From positions 1-7,535 of the forward strand of contig CAYMFU010000304.1 in assembly GCA_964389805.1 (NCBI GenBank): 7,535 nt of DNA, given 5' to 3'. The notes under the pieces are model-generated. The model made no database searches. It worked only from the letters and a program-made list of their open reading frames with translations, and was not told where the DNA came from. The DNA comes from JAGTVG01 sp964389805 (GTDB lineage Bacteria; Bacteroidota; Bacteroidia; Cytophagales; Cyclobacteriaceae). Below, piece by piece: positions 6,898 through 7,535 of the stretch; position 1 is the stretch's first letter, and the number at the start of each line of letters is the position of its first letter. A program made the translations under genes and the position numbers.

Positions 6898-7535
6898 ATG
6901 AATATAAGTACGATTGATCTGATAATTATTATCATTTTTTTACTTGGCATAACGCTTATTGGCGTCTTGCAATTAAGAAAGAAGCGGGATACCAGCGATA
7001 GTTTCTTTCTTGCCGGTCGAAATCTAAGATGGCCACTTATAGGTTTGTCCTTATTTGCTGCCAACATATCTACGATACATTTAGTTGGTTTAGCATCCTC
7101 CGGTTTTAATGAGGGAATGGTATGGGGCAGTTTTGAATGGCTTGCCGGTGTGACCTTGATTTTTCTTGCTTTGATTTTTGCCCCTTTCTATTTTAAAAGT
7201 AGAATACAGACACTGCCAGAATTTCTTGAAAGGAGATATGATTCCCGGTCGCGAACGGTATTTGCCTTTATCGCCATACTCGGAGCTTTATTTGTACATA
7301 TTGGACTGAGCCTGTATACCGGTGCGATCATTTTTCAGCGATTCTTTGGTGTGGGTGTCTGGACTTCCATTACCGTACTATCTTTTCTGACATTAATTTA
7401 TTACGTGGCTGGGGGATTGAGGGCAGTTGTATATACACAGGCAGTCCAGACAGGGGTTCTGATATTTGGATCAATTGCATTAACACTGGCTGGATTTGTG
7501 AAACTTAATGAATTCATGGCTTCCTCAGGCATGGC
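6898..7535 (+). CDS. SSS-family sodium:sugar symporter (SGLT/SLC5-like), 3' end cut by window edge
   Basis: The first 212 residues are present and the frame is open to the edge; full-length relatives have about 500-550 residues. The visible part has a short N-terminal helix (about 5-24), the FFLAGRNLRWP motif (35-45), a broken helix with AANIS and HLVGLASSG (53-68), FEW (78-80), TLPEFLERRYDSRSR (104-118) and AGGLRAVVYTQAVQ (170-183), all landmarks of the sodium:solute symporter family. Compared with the Vibrio galactose transporter vSGLT, Asn55 and Glu79 match sugar ligands Asn64 and Glu88, while Gln69 is His60, as in human SGLT1 (His83). This favours a sugar as cargo. It would bring the sugar across the inner membrane with sodium and hand it to the pyranase encoded 17 bp upstream. 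The ATG at 6898 follows a T7 tract and starts the expected N-terminal helix. Confidence 0.9.
   Translation, partial: MNISTIDLIIIIIFLLGITLIGVLQLRKKRDTSDSFFLAGRNLRWPLIGLSLFAANISTIHLVGLASSGFNEGMVWGSFEWLAGVTLIFLALIFAPFYFKSRIQTLPEFLERRYDSRSRTVFAFIAILGALFVHIGLSLYTGAIIFQRFFGVGVWTSITVLSFLTLIYYVAGGLRAVVYTQAVQTGVLIFGSIALTLAGFVKLNEFMASSGM

Noticed and set aside
6878..6900. T-rich run after the pyranase stop as a terminator
   Set aside because: No stem precedes the T7 tract, and the symporter starts immediately after it; it is better read as part of that gene's leader.

Overview
The window looks like part of a carbohydrate-use locus from a member of the Bacteroidota. It is AT-rich and its genes lack clear Shine-Dalgarno sequences. 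A lipoprotein amidohydrolase, secreted DUF2961 (GH172) proteins, a ROK regulator and an SSS-family sodium symporter sit together, a mix typical of glycan-degrading Bacteroidota. The assignment is inference from protein style and promoter style; there is no rRNA or other phylogenetic marker here.

Layout. Four genes run leftwards on the minus strand. In transcription order they are a ROK-family transcriptional regulator (6218-5001), a secreted 554-residue DUF2961/GH172 protein (4890-3226), a lipoprotein amidohydrolase of the Amidohydrolase_2 type (3187-2117), and a second, longer DUF2961/GH172 protein (2127 to beyond the left edge, at least 709 residues). The last gene has no stop inside the window, but its frame is intact throughout. 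A 239-bp, very AT-rich divergent region (6219-6457) separates the ROK gene from two plus-strand genes: an RbsD-type sugar pyranase with a TTG start (6458-6880) and the first 212 residues of an SSS sodium:sugar symporter (6898 to the right edge). The window is almost fully coding. No gene-free stretch exceeds 300 bases, and there are no tRNA, rRNA, CRISPR or transposon features.

How the parts may work together (inference). GH172 enzymes of known function cleave or rearrange furanosides (alpha-D-fructofuranosides, alpha-D-arabinofuranosides). RbsD-family proteins interconvert pyranose and furanose/linear forms of a free sugar. The SSS protein would import the sugar with sodium. The two exported GH172 proteins and the lipoprotein amidohydrolase would release or trim the substrate outside the cytoplasm; the sugar is then imported, and the pyranase converts it to the form that the next enzyme needs. 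The ROK protein keeps the sugar-binding and zinc motifs but has lost kinase residues, so it is probably the sugar-responsive switch. Candidate operators lie over its own promoter and just upstream of the first GH172 gene. No SusC/SusD pair, kinase or isomerase is visible; these may lie outside the window.
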